From Planococcus plakortidis (GTDB taxonomy: Bacteria; Bacillota; Bacilli; Bacillales_A; Planococcaceae): DNA of 64,000 nt. The notes beneath the pieces are model-generated. The model ran no database searches. It worked only from the letters and a program-made list of their open reading frames with translations, and was not told where the DNA came from. The stretch's first letter is position 1; every line of letters starts with the position of its first letter. A program made the translations under genes and the position numbers. The DNA is taken from the NCBI RefSeq assembly GCF_001687605.2, contig NZ_CP016539.2, positions 278,501 to 342,500 of the forward strand, given 5' to 3'. Below, one piece after another: positions 16,823 through 24,943 of the stretch.

Positions 16823-17005
16823 ATGGGAAATGAATACGCAGTCGGGTGGGGAACGCTTGCGCTGATCAATGCCGGAATCGCCCAAGGCAAGAACCGGAGC
16901 GGACTTATGTGGTTCCTGGCATCGCTTCTGTTAGGCCCCATCGCGACATTGGTACTGGTGATACTCGAAAAATTACCGGAAGAAGGGAGCGGGGATGATG
17001 ATTGA
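16823..17005 (+). CDS. Small membrane protein, ~60 residues
   Basis: ATG 16823 is chosen since AAGGGGG lies seven bases upstream. An in-frame ATG at 16817 is too close to that site. The protein has a weakly hydrophobic N-terminal half and one clear membrane helix (LMWFLASLLLGPIATLVLVI), then an acidic tail. The pattern QGKNRSGLMWFLASLLLGP is common in short Bacillales membrane proteins of unknown role. Its 3' end overlaps the next gene by 11 bases. Confidence 0.68.
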   Translation: MGNEYAVGWGTLALINAGIAQGKNRSGLMWFLASLLLGPIATLVLVILEKLPEEGSGDDD

Positions 17006-17366
17006 ACCGATCAAGCTCGCGGAACGCTTTACCGATTATGTCAATGCCCAGGATGTTGACGGGGTACTTTCCGTCACGGACCATAATGTCGAATTGATCA
17101 GTCCCGGAAAATCCGCTGCAGGCCATGAAACCCTTGCTGAATGGGTAAAGGAATCAGGCATGCAATTGGAGACAGTCAACAAATACGCCAAAGGCAATCG
17201 GGTCATTTTCGAACAGCTCGCCAAAAAACGGGGGCAGTCCGGGGAATCCCATATCTTCAATTATTTTGAGATGGACGACAAGAAAATCCACCGCATCGGG
17301 CGCTTTGATGAACTGGATGAAGCATTCGGGGAAAGTGGATTGAGCGAGAGCGATCAAGTGGAGTGA
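16995..17366 (+). CDS. SnoaL/NTF2-like protein
   Basis: Encodes 123 residues. The start ATG 16995 lies within the end of the previous gene, with GAAGGGAGCGGGG upstream. The opening LAERFTDYVNAQDVDGVLSV and later FNYFEMDDKKIHRIGRFDELDE fit the SnoaL-like NTF2 fold, a cone-shaped small-molecule binding domain used by isomerases, hydrolases and binding proteins. No catalytic residue set can be assigned. Probably co-transcribed with the small membrane protein. Confidence 0.78.
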   Translation: MMIEPIKLAERFTDYVNAQDVDGVLSVTDHNVELISPGKSAAGHETLAEWVKESGMQLETVNKYAKGNRVIFEQLAKKRGQSGESHIFNYFEMDDKKIHRIGRFDELDEAFGESGLSESDQVE

Positions 17367-17400
17367 GTGGCACAACTCCTGTTACCTGAGAAGCATAGCC

Positions 17401-17442
17401 ACGCCTTTCCGCAAATTCTAACCGGAATATGCGGAAGGGCGT
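17401..17442 (+). terminator. Intrinsic terminator
   Basis: Arms ACGCCTTTCCGCA / TGCGGAAGGGCGT around a 16-base loop; the following T-run is short (TTATTT). Confidence 0.75.
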
Positions 17443-17457
17443 TATTTAATGTCTTAA

Positions 17458-17472
17458 TGATAACAATTATCG
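17458..17472. promoter_or_regulatory. Fur-box-like site upstream of fetAB
   Basis: TGATAACAATTATCG matches the 7-1-7 Fur consensus TGATAATNATTATCA at 12 of 14 defined positions. It lies about 105 bases upstream of the predicted transcription start. Confidence 0.5.
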
Positions 17473-17500
17473 TTTAAAAATAGGTTAAAAACGAATCAAT

Positions 17501-17515
17501 TGATATTTATTCTCA
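17501..17515. promoter_or_regulatory. Second Fur-box-like site upstream of fetAB
   Basis: TGATATTTATTCTCA matches the Fur 7-1-7 consensus at 12 of 14 positions. The 12-base block TATTCTCAATTA (17508-17519) recurs exactly 20 bases downstream (17528-17539), a two-helical-turn spacing. Confidence 0.45.
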
Positions 17516-17540
17516 ATTATAAATACTTATTCTCAATTAC

Positions 17541-17569
17541 TTGGTCCGACCGTAAAGTTGTGCTATGAT
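17541..17569 (+). promoter_or_regulatory. Promoter of fetAB
   Basis: TTGGTC, a 17-base spacer and TATGAT (17564-17569). The poor -35 is compatible with a promoter needing an activator. Confidence 0.5.
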
Positions 17570-17576
17570 ACCTACA

Positions 17577-17591
17577 TTAGAATAATTATAA
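17577..17591. promoter_or_regulatory. PerR-box-like operator at the fetAB start site
   Basis: TTAGAATAATTATAA differs from the PerR consensus TTATAATNATTATAA at one position. It begins eight bases after the -10 box, so bound repressor would cover the transcription start. Confidence 0.6.
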
Positions 17592-17623
17592 ATAAGAAAC
17601 TTGAGAATTCAGGAGGTGTGGGC

Positions 17624-18355
17624 ATGAGCACCCAGTACAAACCGGCGATCCACTTTCAGCACGTGGACTACCGCATTGGAGACATCGAAATCTTAAAGAA
17701 TATTACCGGTTCATTTCCACAAGGCCGCATCACGACTTTGGTAGGTCCTTCCGGCGCCGGGAAATCGACTTTGCTTAAACTTTGTAATGGCCTGATCTCC
17801 CCGGAAAACGGGGAGATTTTCGTAAAAGGCAAGGCGATCAGTGAATACGATCCGGTGGAATTGCGCCGGATGGTCGGGATGGCGTTGCAGAGCGCCCCGA
17901 TGATCAGCGGCACTGTTTACGAAAACCTGAATCTGCCCTTGGAATTGCAAGGGCAGCAATTGGCGAAAGAAGAGGCGCTTGAACTGCTCGAAGATGTCGG
18001 CTTGAAAGGCGATTTGCTCGACCGCAAAGTGAAAGAGCTGTCAGGCGGGCAGCGACAGAAAGTCTCTATCGCGAGAACGCTCGTCAACAAGCCGGAGATT
18101 CTTTTGATGGACGAGATCACTTCTTCGCTCGACCGTGCTTCCAAGCTTGAGGTCGAAGAGTTGATCAGCAAGATCAACCGGAAATACAACACGACGATCA
18201 TTTGGATCACCCATAATCTCCAGCAGGCGCTCGACATCGGTGATTACACCTGGGTCATGATGGACGGCCAAGTGGTGGAAACCGGCGAGAGTTCGCTGCT
18301 TGAAGATCCGCAGAATGACCGCGTCAATGAATTTGTGAAAGGGGTGGTGTCATGA
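17624..18355 (+). CDS. fetA: FetA-type ABC ATPase of an iron exporter
   Basis: Encodes 243 residues from ATG 17624 behind AGGAGGTG. Walker A is GPSGAGKST, the signature is LSGGQRQKV, Walker B is ILLMDEI, and the switch histidine lies in WITHN. The short length and the partner permease place it with FetA (YbbL), the ATPase of the E. coli FetAB system that exports iron and improves peroxide resistance. It overlaps the permease start by four bases (ATGA). The upstream PerR- and Fur-like sites fit an iron-export role. Alternative: ATPase of another metal exporter. Confidence 0.85.
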   Translation: MSTQYKPAIHFQHVDYRIGDIEILKNITGSFPQGRITTLVGPSGAGKSTLLKLCNGLISPENGEIFVKGKAISEYDPVELRRMVGMALQSAPMISGTVYENLNLPLELQGQQLAKEEALELLEDVGLKGDLLDRKVKELSGGQRQKVSIARTLVNKPEILLMDEITSSLDRASKLEVEELISKINRKYNTTIIWITHNLQQALDIGDYTWVMMDGQVVETGESSLLEDPQNDRVNEFVKGVVS

Positions 18356-19101
18356 GTTATTGGGCTTTATCGCTGACACTCATTTTCGTCCTCATCCCGC
18401 TGTTATTGTCGAAAATATTGAATTTGGGGCTCGGCCGCGATATGACGGTTGCAACCATCCGGTCGATCATCCAGCTGCTCGCTGTCGGGTACGTCCTGAA
18501 ATTCGTCTTCGACTCGGAAAGCTTGGTTTACATCTTCCTGATGGTTGCGCTGATGATCGTTGCGGCCACCCACAATGCGCAAAAAAAAGGCGCTGCCATC
18601 CAAGGTATCACCTGGAAGATTGCCGTCACGCTAATATTTGTGGAAGTGTTGACCCAAGGGATTTTGATCGGTTTCAATATCACGCCGGCCACGGCACAAT
18701 ACATCATCCCGATCAGCGGCATGGTCATCGGGAACTCGATGGTGCTGTCGATCCTGTTCCTGAACCGTTTCACGGCGGAAGTCGAAGACCACCAGGACCA
18801 GACGGAACTGATCTTGTCGCTTGGCGGGACGCCGAAGCAGGCCATTCATCGCCAGTTGATCAATTCGATCAAAGCGAGCATGATCCCGACCATCGAAAGC
18901 CAGAAGACGGTCGGGCTCGTCCAGCTGCCCGGCATGATGAGCGGGCAGATCATCGCCGGGGCAGACCCGATCCAGGCGGTGCAATTCCAATTGCTCATCA
19001 TGTTCCTGTTATTGACGACAGCCGCTGTAACGAGCGTATTCCTCGGATACTTGTCTTATCCGACCTTGTTCAATAAACGCATGCAATTATTAAAAGGCTG
19101 A
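18352..19101 (+). CDS. fetB: FetB-type permease (UPF0014) of an iron exporter
   Basis: Encodes 249 residues with about seven membrane helices. The C-terminal block QKTVGLVQLPGMMSGQIIAG is the hallmark of the UPF0014/FetB family, and the N-terminal region runs AVGYVLKFVF. It forms the membrane part of the FetAB iron exporter with the upstream ATPase. Translation is coupled through the ATGA overlap. The stop codon TGA (19099-19101) lies inside the left arm of the terminator hairpin, so the gene and its terminator overlap. Confidence 0.88.
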   Translation: MSYWALSLTLIFVLIPLLLSKILNLGLGRDMTVATIRSIIQLLAVGYVLKFVFDSESLVYIFLMVALMIVAATHNAQKKGAAIQGITWKIAVTLIFVEVLTQGILIGFNITPATAQYIIPISGMVIGNSMVLSILFLNRFTAEVEDHQDQTELILSLGGTPKQAIHRQLINSIKASMIPTIESQKTVGLVQLPGMMSGQIIAGADPIQAVQFQLLIMFLLLTTAAVTSVFLGYLSYPTLFNKRMQLLKG

Positions 19102-19125
19102 CGCTATGTCAGCCTTTATGTTTTG
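19093..19125 (+). terminator. Terminator overlapping the fetB stop codon
   Basis: Arms AAAGGCTGAC / GTCAGCCTTT around GCTAT; the stop TGA of fetB is part of the left arm. Confidence 0.75.
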
Positions 19126-19132
19126 CACAGAT

Positions 19133-20203
19133 CTAGTTGGCGGTTCCTGGATAAAAGCTGTCGATTTCAAAACGTCCTGAGCCAGGCAAGCTTTCGAGCA
19201 AATCCGGGCCGAACAATGCGGCGGGGGTCCAGCTGCCGCCTGGGTAGCCGCCTGACAATAAGCGTTGTGTCACTTCAAGGGCGCCGTAGACGGTCAGGTC
19301 ATAGACGTTCGCGGTATCGATCCGGCACGTCTTGACGACGCCGTCCGCGTTTTTGGCTTGTCCCCAAATATAAGCAGCGCTTCCGGCGCGTTCTTCCTCG
19401 TCCGGGCCTTTGACGCGTCGCTCGATCCATTTCATCAAGGGCCGCTTCACTTTTCCGGAAGACAGCAAGGGGCTCGCCACATTCATAAACCGTGCCGCCT
19501 TGACAGCGGCTTTCGGTGTCGGGATCCACGCCGTGATATTGGGGATTCCGGTCGTGTAATAAGCGGTCGCCACATCACCCCAAGGAATCGCCATGGCGGA
19601 TTTCGGGCCGCGCCCGAAATCGATCATCCGCTGATGCTTGCCGATCGCCACAGCAGCCAGCTGTCCGTCTTTACGGATCATATTGCCTCCGCCGAGCCCT
19701 TCGACCATCGTCTTCATCGTGCCGGGCGAGATGCCGGAATCCGAATCGAAACCAAGGGCGAGCTCGATGGCATCGGGCAAAGCTTGTTTCAGCTTCAAAG
19801 CAGTGCAGTCAGTCGGGATGACGTCAAAGCCCACTCCGGAACATAAGACGATATTTTTCTTTTCCGCTTCTTCATGTAAAGAATGGGTATATTCGAAAAC
19901 GCCGATTTCCCCAGTGATGTCGAGATAATGGGCGCCGGCTTCCAGACAGGCGTGGATCATCGGCTTGCTGGTCTTCTCGAAAGGCCCCGCACAATGCAAG
20001 ACGAGATCGATCCCCTCCAAATGGGCAGCTGTTCGATTATTCAATTCGAAAATGCGGAATTCCAAGCCGAGCTGTTCGGCGAGCGGCTGCACTTTTTCCT
20101 TGTTGCGCCCAGCTAACACCGGCCGCAATCCGCGTTCGGCTGCTTCTTGCACGATCAATTTTCCTGTATAGCCTGTCGCTCCGTACAATAGCCATGTAGT
20201 CAT
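19133..20203 (-). CDS. Saccharopine-dehydrogenase-like NADP-binding oxidoreductase
   Basis: Encodes 356 residues from ATG 20203, with GAGGAGACG upstream; the longer frame to 20221 starts inside that site. The N-terminus TTWLLYGATGYTGKLIVQEA is a Rossmann nucleotide-binding motif. LVLHCAGPFEKTSKPMIHAC and AHYLDITGEIGVFEY are characteristic of the saccharopine-dehydrogenase-like / trans-acting enoyl reductase group. True saccharopine dehydrogenases act in lysine metabolism, but this branch is diverse and includes lipid enoyl reductases. No neighbour suggests the substrate. Confidence 0.83.
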   Translation of the reverse strand: MTTWLLYGATGYTGKLIVQEAAERGLRPVLAGRNKEKVQPLAEQLGLEFRIFELNNRTAAHLEGIDLVLHCAGPFEKTSKPMIHACLEAGAHYLDITGEIGVFEYTHSLHEEAEKKNIVLCSGVGFDVIPTDCTALKLKQALPDAIELALGFDSDSGISPGTMKTMVEGLGGGNMIRKDGQLAAVAIGKHQRMIDFGRGPKSAMAIPWGDVATAYYTTGIPNITAWIPTPKAAVKAARFMNVASPLLSSGKVKRPLMKWIERRVKGPDEEERAGSAAYIWGQAKNADGVVKTCRIDTANVYDLTVYGALEVTQRLLSGGYPGGSWTPAALFGPDLLESLPGSGRFEIDSFYPGTAN

Positions 20204-20320
20204 TGGTTTTCGTCTCCTCATGATTTGGCATCTTTCTTGTGTTCTTCAATAAGCAGGAAATTCCTGTCTCTTTCTTGAAACTAATAAGAACAACTTTCCA
20301 AATAAAATACGAACAAATGT

Positions 20321-20350
20321 TTGATTTCAGCTGTAGCCGTCAGGTAGAAT
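20321..20350 (+). promoter_or_regulatory. Promoter of the intracellular protease gene
   Basis: TTGATT, an 18-base spacer and TAGAAT, about 30 bases before the ATG. Confidence 0.4.
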
Positions 20351-20380
20351 GAAGGAAACGATCTGAAGGAGGAATTCTCG

Positions 20381-21370
20381 ATGAAAAATATTCATTTGAT
20401 TCCATATCGCGTCGAACAAGTGACGGCCGCACCGCCGCGCATCCCCGAAGGCGTTCGGATGATCCAGGCTCCTGAAGCGTGGGAAAGTGCCGAACACGGA
20501 AAAGGCAATGTCGTGGCTGTACTGGATACAGGCTGCCAGACCGACCACCCGGATCTGGAGGCGCGGATAGTCGGCGGCCGGAACTTTACCCATGATGACG
20601 GCGGCGACCCTGAACGATTCGAGGACTACAACGGACACGGCACCCATGTCGCCGGGACCATCGCAGCCTCGCTGAGAGATGAGGAAGGCGTAGTTGGCGT
20701 AGCGCCGCTTGCTGATCTGCTCGTCGTCAAAGTGCTCGACAAAGAAGGCAGCGGCAGTTATGAAGGCATCATTGCCGGCATCCATTACGCCATCGATTGG
20801 CGCGGCCCGGAAGGGGAAAAGACGACGGTCATTTCGATGTCGCTCGGCGGCCCTGAAGATCATCCTGAATTGTATGAAGCCGTGAAACGGGCCGTTGATG
20901 CCGGGATACCGGTCATCTGTGCAGCCGGCAATGAAGGAGACGACGCGCATGATACCGATGAATTCGCTTATCCGGGAGCTTACGGAGAAGTCATTCAAAT
21001 CGGCGCTGTCGATTTCGACCGGCGCATCGCCCCGTTCAGCAATACCAATAACGAAATCGATCTTGTAGCGCCAGGCATCAATATTTACTCGACCTACTTG
21101 GAGGGGAAATATGCCAGCTTGTCCGGCACTTCGATGGCAACGCCGCATGTGTCAGGAGCCTTGGCATTGATCCGCAACATTTCCGAGCGTGAGTTCGACC
21201 GCAAGCTGACAGAAGCGGAGTTATATGCGCAGCTTGTCCGGCGCACAATTCCTCTCGGCTATCCGAAAACCGCCGAAGGCAACGGGTTGCTTGCGCTCGA
21301 CATCCTGAATAAATTCGAGCAATTGTTCAAGATCCTCAGCAATTCCTATGCCAATGGATTGGACCGATAG
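20381..21370 (+). CDS. Intracellular subtilisin-type serine protease
   Basis: Encodes 329 residues; AGGAGGA precedes the ATG. No signal peptide is present. The N-terminus HLIPYRVEQV contains the LIPY motif of intracellular subtilisins, whose short pro-extension blocks the active site until removed. The S8 triad is visible: D49 in AVLDTG, H86 in NGHGTHVAG and S251 in GTSMATPH, with oxyanion N184 in AAGNEG. Length fits ISP (about 320). In Bacillus these enzymes account for most cytoplasmic protein turnover late in growth. Confidence 0.92.
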   Translation: MKNIHLIPYRVEQVTAAPPRIPEGVRMIQAPEAWESAEHGKGNVVAVLDTGCQTDHPDLEARIVGGRNFTHDDGGDPERFEDYNGHGTHVAGTIAASLRDEEGVVGVAPLADLLVVKVLDKEGSGSYEGIIAGIHYAIDWRGPEGEKTTVISMSLGGPEDHPELYEAVKRAVDAGIPVICAAGNEGDDAHDTDEFAYPGAYGEVIQIGAVDFDRRIAPFSNTNNEIDLVAPGINIYSTYLEGKYASLSGTSMATPHVSGALALIRNISEREFDRKLTEAELYAQLVRRTIPLGYPKTAEGNGLLALDILNKFEQLFKILSNSYANGLDR

Positions 21371-21382
21371 CTAGAATCATTC

Positions 21383-21415
21383 AAAAACCCCCAGACGCAT
21401 GGTCCGGGGGTTTTC
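21383..21415. terminator. Bidirectional terminator
   Basis: Arms AAAACCCCC(A)GA / TCCGGGGGTTTT between convergent genes. Confidence 0.85.
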
Positions 21416-21429
21416 TTGCATTCAATCCA

Positions 21430-21627
21430 TTATTGTTTATCCGTTTTCCGCTGCTCTTCGATCCACCACTCAATATGGTCTTCGTCGAACAGGATCATGT
21501 CGCCATAAGGCCGGGCATGCGGAATAGTTCGTTCTGACAGGAGCTGCTCAATCTGCTCTTCTGTCATGGGGCAACTTCGCTGCTCCAGATATTCGAGCAA
21601 TTTCGGTATTCCCTGGATTTTCCCCAT
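21430..21627 (-). CDS. Small protein of unknown function, 65 residues
   Basis: Encodes 65 residues; GGGAGGTGA lies upstream of the ATG. The content is helix-forming and charged (IPKLLEYLEQRSCPMTEEQI, then ILFDEDHIEWWIEEQ). The pattern of a short helix pair followed by a beta hairpin recalls a degenerate winged-helix or DUF-type domain, but I do not recognise it. Convergent with the protease gene and sharing its terminator. Upstream 21628-21879 is mostly empty apart from the coaW promoter region. Confidence 0.6.
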   Translation of the reverse strand: MGKIQGIPKLLEYLEQRSCPMTEEQIEQLLSERTIPHARPYGDMILFDEDHIEWWIEEQRKTDKQ

Positions 21628-21879
21628 TTAATCACCTCCCACAAAACCTTCCTTGCAGAAGCAAAGAAAGTTCAGCCCGAGTTATTAAACAGGTTGCTGA
21701 AGATTCTATTCCCATATTTTCGATTGTTCAATCCTTAAAACGGAAAATCTTTTTAACGTGCAAAGCAGAACGGGGCAAACTCCTCCCGCTCGGTGCGCGA
21801 ATATGTTAGAATTTCCCCATATGTTAAAAAACTATGCAAGGCAGTAAAAGTGCTGTTAAGAAGAGAAGGTGCAGAATAG

Positions 21880-22683
21880 ATGAAAGTCGGAATAGATGCG
21901 GGCGGGACGCTGATCAAAGTGGCCTATACCGATGGGGGCCCGATTCATTTCGCCAAATATCCGATTGCTGAAATCGGTTTGGTAGCGGAATGGATCAACG
22001 GGCTTACGGCTAGTGAAATATGCGTGACAGGAGGCAAATCAGGTGTTCTTGCATCTTTGCTGGAAAAGTCCGTCCATGAAATGGTGGAATTCGAAGCGAC
22101 CCATTTGGGTGTCCAAGTGCTCCTCGAACGCATGGGGCTCCAGGAAGAAGCCTATTTGGTCACCAATGTCGGGACGGGCACGTCGATCCATTGCGTACAG
22201 GACAATACACAGGAACGACTCGGCGGCACGGGCATCGGCGGCGGCACGCTTATCGGCCTTAGCCACTTATTGACGGGCATCACCAGTTTTGATGAGATCA
22301 TCGAACATGCCAAGCGCGGATCGCGTGAACGCATCGATTTGAAAGTGAAGCATATCTATGAAGGCAAGGAACCACCCATTTCGGGTGAATTGACTGCCAG
22401 TAATTTCGGCCAAGACCTGTTTTCCATTTCGCATGAGTTGTCGAAAGAGGAACTGCTTGCGACTGTCATCGGCTTGGTCGGTGAAACAGTCAGCACGGTC
22501 AGTGTGCAAGCAGCAAGGCAATGCCGCAGCTCGACAATCGTCTATATCGGCTCGTCTTTCAGCGACAACGCGCTTTTGAGAGAAGTTGTCACAAGCTATA
22601 CCATCCTGCGCGGCTCGACGCCCCTGTTTCCGGATAACGGCGAATATTCCGGCGCAGTCGGTGCTTTATCCGTGTTGAAATAA
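21880..22683 (+). CDS. coaW: Type II pantothenate kinase
   Basis: Encodes 267 residues. KVGIDAGGTLIKVAY is the ASKHA phosphate-binding motif, CVTGGKSG and LVTNVGTGTSIH follow, and GTGIGGGTLIGLSHLL and YIGSSFSDN complete the type II PanK pattern. It phosphorylates pantothenate, the first step of coenzyme A synthesis. The length equals that of the Staphylococcus/Bacillus enzyme, which is known to resist CoA feedback. Cytoplasmic, transcribed alone. A TGTTAGAAT about 75 bases upstream could be an extended -10. Confidence 0.9.
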   Translation: MKVGIDAGGTLIKVAYTDGGPIHFAKYPIAEIGLVAEWINGLTASEICVTGGKSGVLASLLEKSVHEMVEFEATHLGVQVLLERMGLQEEAYLVTNVGTGTSIHCVQDNTQERLGGTGIGGGTLIGLSHLLTGITSFDEIIEHAKRGSRERIDLKVKHIYEGKEPPISGELTASNFGQDLFSISHELSKEELLATVIGLVGETVSTVSVQAARQCRSSTIVYIGSSFSDNALLREVVTSYTILRGSTPLFPDNGEYSGAVGALSVLK

Positions 22684-22712
22684 AAAAGAGCATCAGCGCT
22701 GATGCTCTTTTT
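22684..22712. terminator. Bidirectional terminator
   Basis: Perfect arms AAAGAGCATCAGC / GCTGATGCTCTTT between coaW and the convergent nitroreductase gene. Confidence 0.9.
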
Positions 22713-22717
22713 CTTCG

Positions 22718-23275
22718 TTATTGATCGATGATCTCGAGTTTTTCACGGATATCGGTGCGTGCTTGTTTTTCCGGCACGTGGGCAGGGTAGCCCATCATCA
22801 TGGTTGCGACGATTTTCTCGCCCGGTTCGACACCAATCGCATCACGGAAGACAGGATTATAAATCCAGTCGTTCGAGCGCCAGATCATGCCGATGCCGCG
22901 CTGCCAGGCAGCCAATTGGAAATTCTGCAGCATCGAACTGAGTGCCCCATAATCTTCGTCAAAGCGTCGCTGGCGTGGATCCACCGGCATGATCGCCACG
23001 AGATGGAGCGGGATATCCCGGAAATATTGGGCTTTGTTGAGCGCTTTTTGCGGGATCTCCCCGTCCGGCGTTTTCATCGAATCGAGGAATGCCTGGACGA
23101 ACTTTTCCTTGCCGGCGCCTGCATAAAGCTGGAATCGCCAAGGTTCATTCACTTTATGGTTGGGCGCCCATTTGGCGATGTTCAATAATTCAATGATTTC
23201 TTCGACATCGACAGCGTCTGGCTTGAATTTTTTGATCGATCTTCTTTCCATGATCAATTGGTCAATCGGATTCAT
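22718..23275 (-). CDS. Nitroreductase-family FMN oxidoreductase
   Basis: Encodes 185 residues from ATG 23275; AGGAGAGG is upstream. MERRSIKKFKPDAV at the N-terminus is the phosphate-binding RRSI/K motif of nitroreductases, and WAPNHKVNEPWRFQLY and GIGMIWRSNDWIYNP match the family core. It uses FMN and NAD(P)H to reduce quinones or nitro-compounds. The family also contains the small YdjA-type proteins (about 185 residues), the closest length match. The physiological substrate is unknown. Confidence 0.87.
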   Translation of the reverse strand: MNPIDQLIMERRSIKKFKPDAVDVEEIIELLNIAKWAPNHKVNEPWRFQLYAGAGKEKFVQAFLDSMKTPDGEIPQKALNKAQYFRDIPLHLVAIMPVDPRQRRFDEDYGALSSMLQNFQLAAWQRGIGMIWRSNDWIYNPVFRDAIGVEPGEKIVATMMMGYPAHVPEKQARTDIREKLEIIDQ

Positions 23276-23482
23276 CAATTAGAACCTCTCCTATCCTTTA
23301 AATGCCTTCGGTTAAATCCTACCATGAATGGCGAAAATCGTGTTGAAAATGACATATAGTAAAGAGAGGGATTGGCTGGTCTCTTGGTATGATATAGGGA
23401 GAGCAACGGATTGATTAAAGTCATGCAAAACTATTTCCATTATAAACAGTAGAGAATGATATATAAGCAAGGAGTGATTCGG

Positions 23483-24877
23483 ATGAAGAAAGCCGTGGTC
23501 ATCGGCGGGGGGATTACAGGCCTTTCCGCCATGCATTATCTGGAGCGGATGAAGAAGCAGTACGGGCTCGAGCTGGAACTGGAGCTTATTGAACAAGAGG
23601 ATGGGCTTGGGGGGAAGATCCGTACGGTGAAAAAAGAAGGGTTTGCGATGGAAGTCGGCGCGGATTCCATCGTCGCCCGTCATGCCAGCGTATTGCCGCT
23701 CGTCGAAGAGCTGGGGCTAGAAGAACAGATGGTCTACAACGGGACCGGCATTTCCTATCTGTATACGGATAATCAATTGCACGCGATCCCAAAAGATACC
23801 GTCTTCGGCATCCCGATGGACCGTGAAGCGCTGTTTAGTTCGACGCTTGTGTCGGAACAGGGGAAAGAGCGGGCGATGCAAGACTTCGAAACAGTGAACG
23901 ACCGCTTTACGAAAGACAGTTCAATCGGGGAATTCCTGGAAGAGTTCCTCGGCAAGGAGTTGGTGGAACGCCAGATAGCGCCAGTCTTATCCGGCGTGTA
24001 TTCAGGTTCGTTGCGTGAACTGACCTTGGCTTCCACCTTGCCGTATTTGATCGATTATAAAAATGACTATGGCAGCATCATCAAAGGCTTTGAAGCACAC
24101 AAGGAAACGTTCCAAGGCGCGGCGAATAAAAAATTCATCTCGTTCAAGGCGGGGATGGCGGCTTTGATCGACGGCCTCGAAGAACAGCTGGAAACAGCGC
24201 TTGTCCGAAAAGGCGTCGCGACGAATTCCTTGGAAAAACAAGACGGGCGCTATAAGCTCGGCTTTGCGGATGGGACTTCAAGCGAGGCGGATTTTGTGGT
24301 GCTGGCGATCCCGCACCAGCAAGCCCAAGCATTGGTGAAGGATGACGCGCTTGATGAGGGGTTTGGCCAATTGATTAACTCGTCGCTGATCAGCGTGTAT
24401 CTGGGATACGACTTGCCGGATGAACAGTTGCCGGCGGATGGCACCGGTTTTATCGTATCGGAAGGCAGCGACCTGGCGTGCAATGCCTGCACCTGGACGA
24501 GCCGCAAATGGCCGCACACCTCGCCACAGCAAAAACTGTTGGTGCGTTTGTTCTATAAGAGCACGAACCCGGTATTCGCTGAGCTGCACAACAGCCCCGA
24601 TGAACAGATTGCGGCTATAGCGAAAGCGGATATCCAGAAAAGCCTGGGCATCGAACAACAGCCCGCTGTCGTTGAAATCACGCCATGGAACGGGCTCATG
24701 CCGAATTACCATATGGGCCATAAAACGGCGGTGCTGTCGCTTGAAGCGCGGTTGAAAAATGCTTATCCGGGCGTCTATCTAGCCGGCTCTTCCTATTACG
24801 GGGTCGGCATCGGCGCCTGTATCCAAAACGGCAAAGACCTGGCGCAGAAAATCGCACAAGCGATGGGCGCACGATAG
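23483..24877 (+). CDS. hemY: Coproporphyrinogen III oxidase (HemY/CgoX type)
   Basis: Encodes 464 residues from ATG 23483 after AAGGAGTG. The FAD-binding N-terminus KKAVVIGGGITGLSAMHYL is followed by GGKIRTVKKEGFAMEVGADS, and LAGSSYYGVGIGACIQNGKD near the C-terminus is typical of protoporphyrinogen oxidase-like enzymes. In Firmicutes this enzyme oxidises coproporphyrinogen III to coproporphyrin III in the coproporphyrin-dependent haem pathway. Here it stands alone, away from hemE and hemH, which normally precede it in Bacillus. A strong terminator ends the unit. Confidence 0.9.
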   Translation: MKKAVVIGGGITGLSAMHYLERMKKQYGLELELELIEQEDGLGGKIRTVKKEGFAMEVGADSIVARHASVLPLVEELGLEEQMVYNGTGISYLYTDNQLHAIPKDTVFGIPMDREALFSSTLVSEQGKERAMQDFETVNDRFTKDSSIGEFLEEFLGKELVERQIAPVLSGVYSGSLRELTLASTLPYLIDYKNDYGSIIKGFEAHKETFQGAANKKFISFKAGMAALIDGLEEQLETALVRKGVATNSLEKQDGRYKLGFADGTSSEADFVVLAIPHQQAQALVKDDALDEGFGQLINSSLISVYLGYDLPDEQLPADGTGFIVSEGSDLACNACTWTSRKWPHTSPQQKLLVRLFYKSTNPVFAELHNSPDEQIAAIAKADIQKSLGIEQQPAVVEITPWNGLMPNYHMGHKTAVLSLEARLKNAYPGVYLAGSSYYGVGIGACIQNGKDLAQKIAQAMGAR

Positions 24878-24898
24878 AAAAATACTTTCATCAACATG

Positions 24899-24934
24899 CA
24901 AAAAAGCTCCGGAAAAAATTCCGGAGCTTTTTTG
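24899..24934. terminator. Bidirectional terminator
   Basis: Arms AAAAAGCTCCGGAA / TTCCGGAGCTTTTT between convergent genes. Confidence 0.9.
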
Positions 24935-24943
24935 TATACGGTA

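Noticed and set aside
18360-19076. 238-codon frame overlapping fetB in another frame
   Set aside because: The product is Arg/Asp/Pro-rich and lacks features, while the fetB frame is a clear UPF0014 permease with coupled start.
20327-21148. 273-codon minus-strand frame across the intracellular protease
   Set aside because: Shadow of the subtilase, whose triad and pro-motif are all present on the plus strand.
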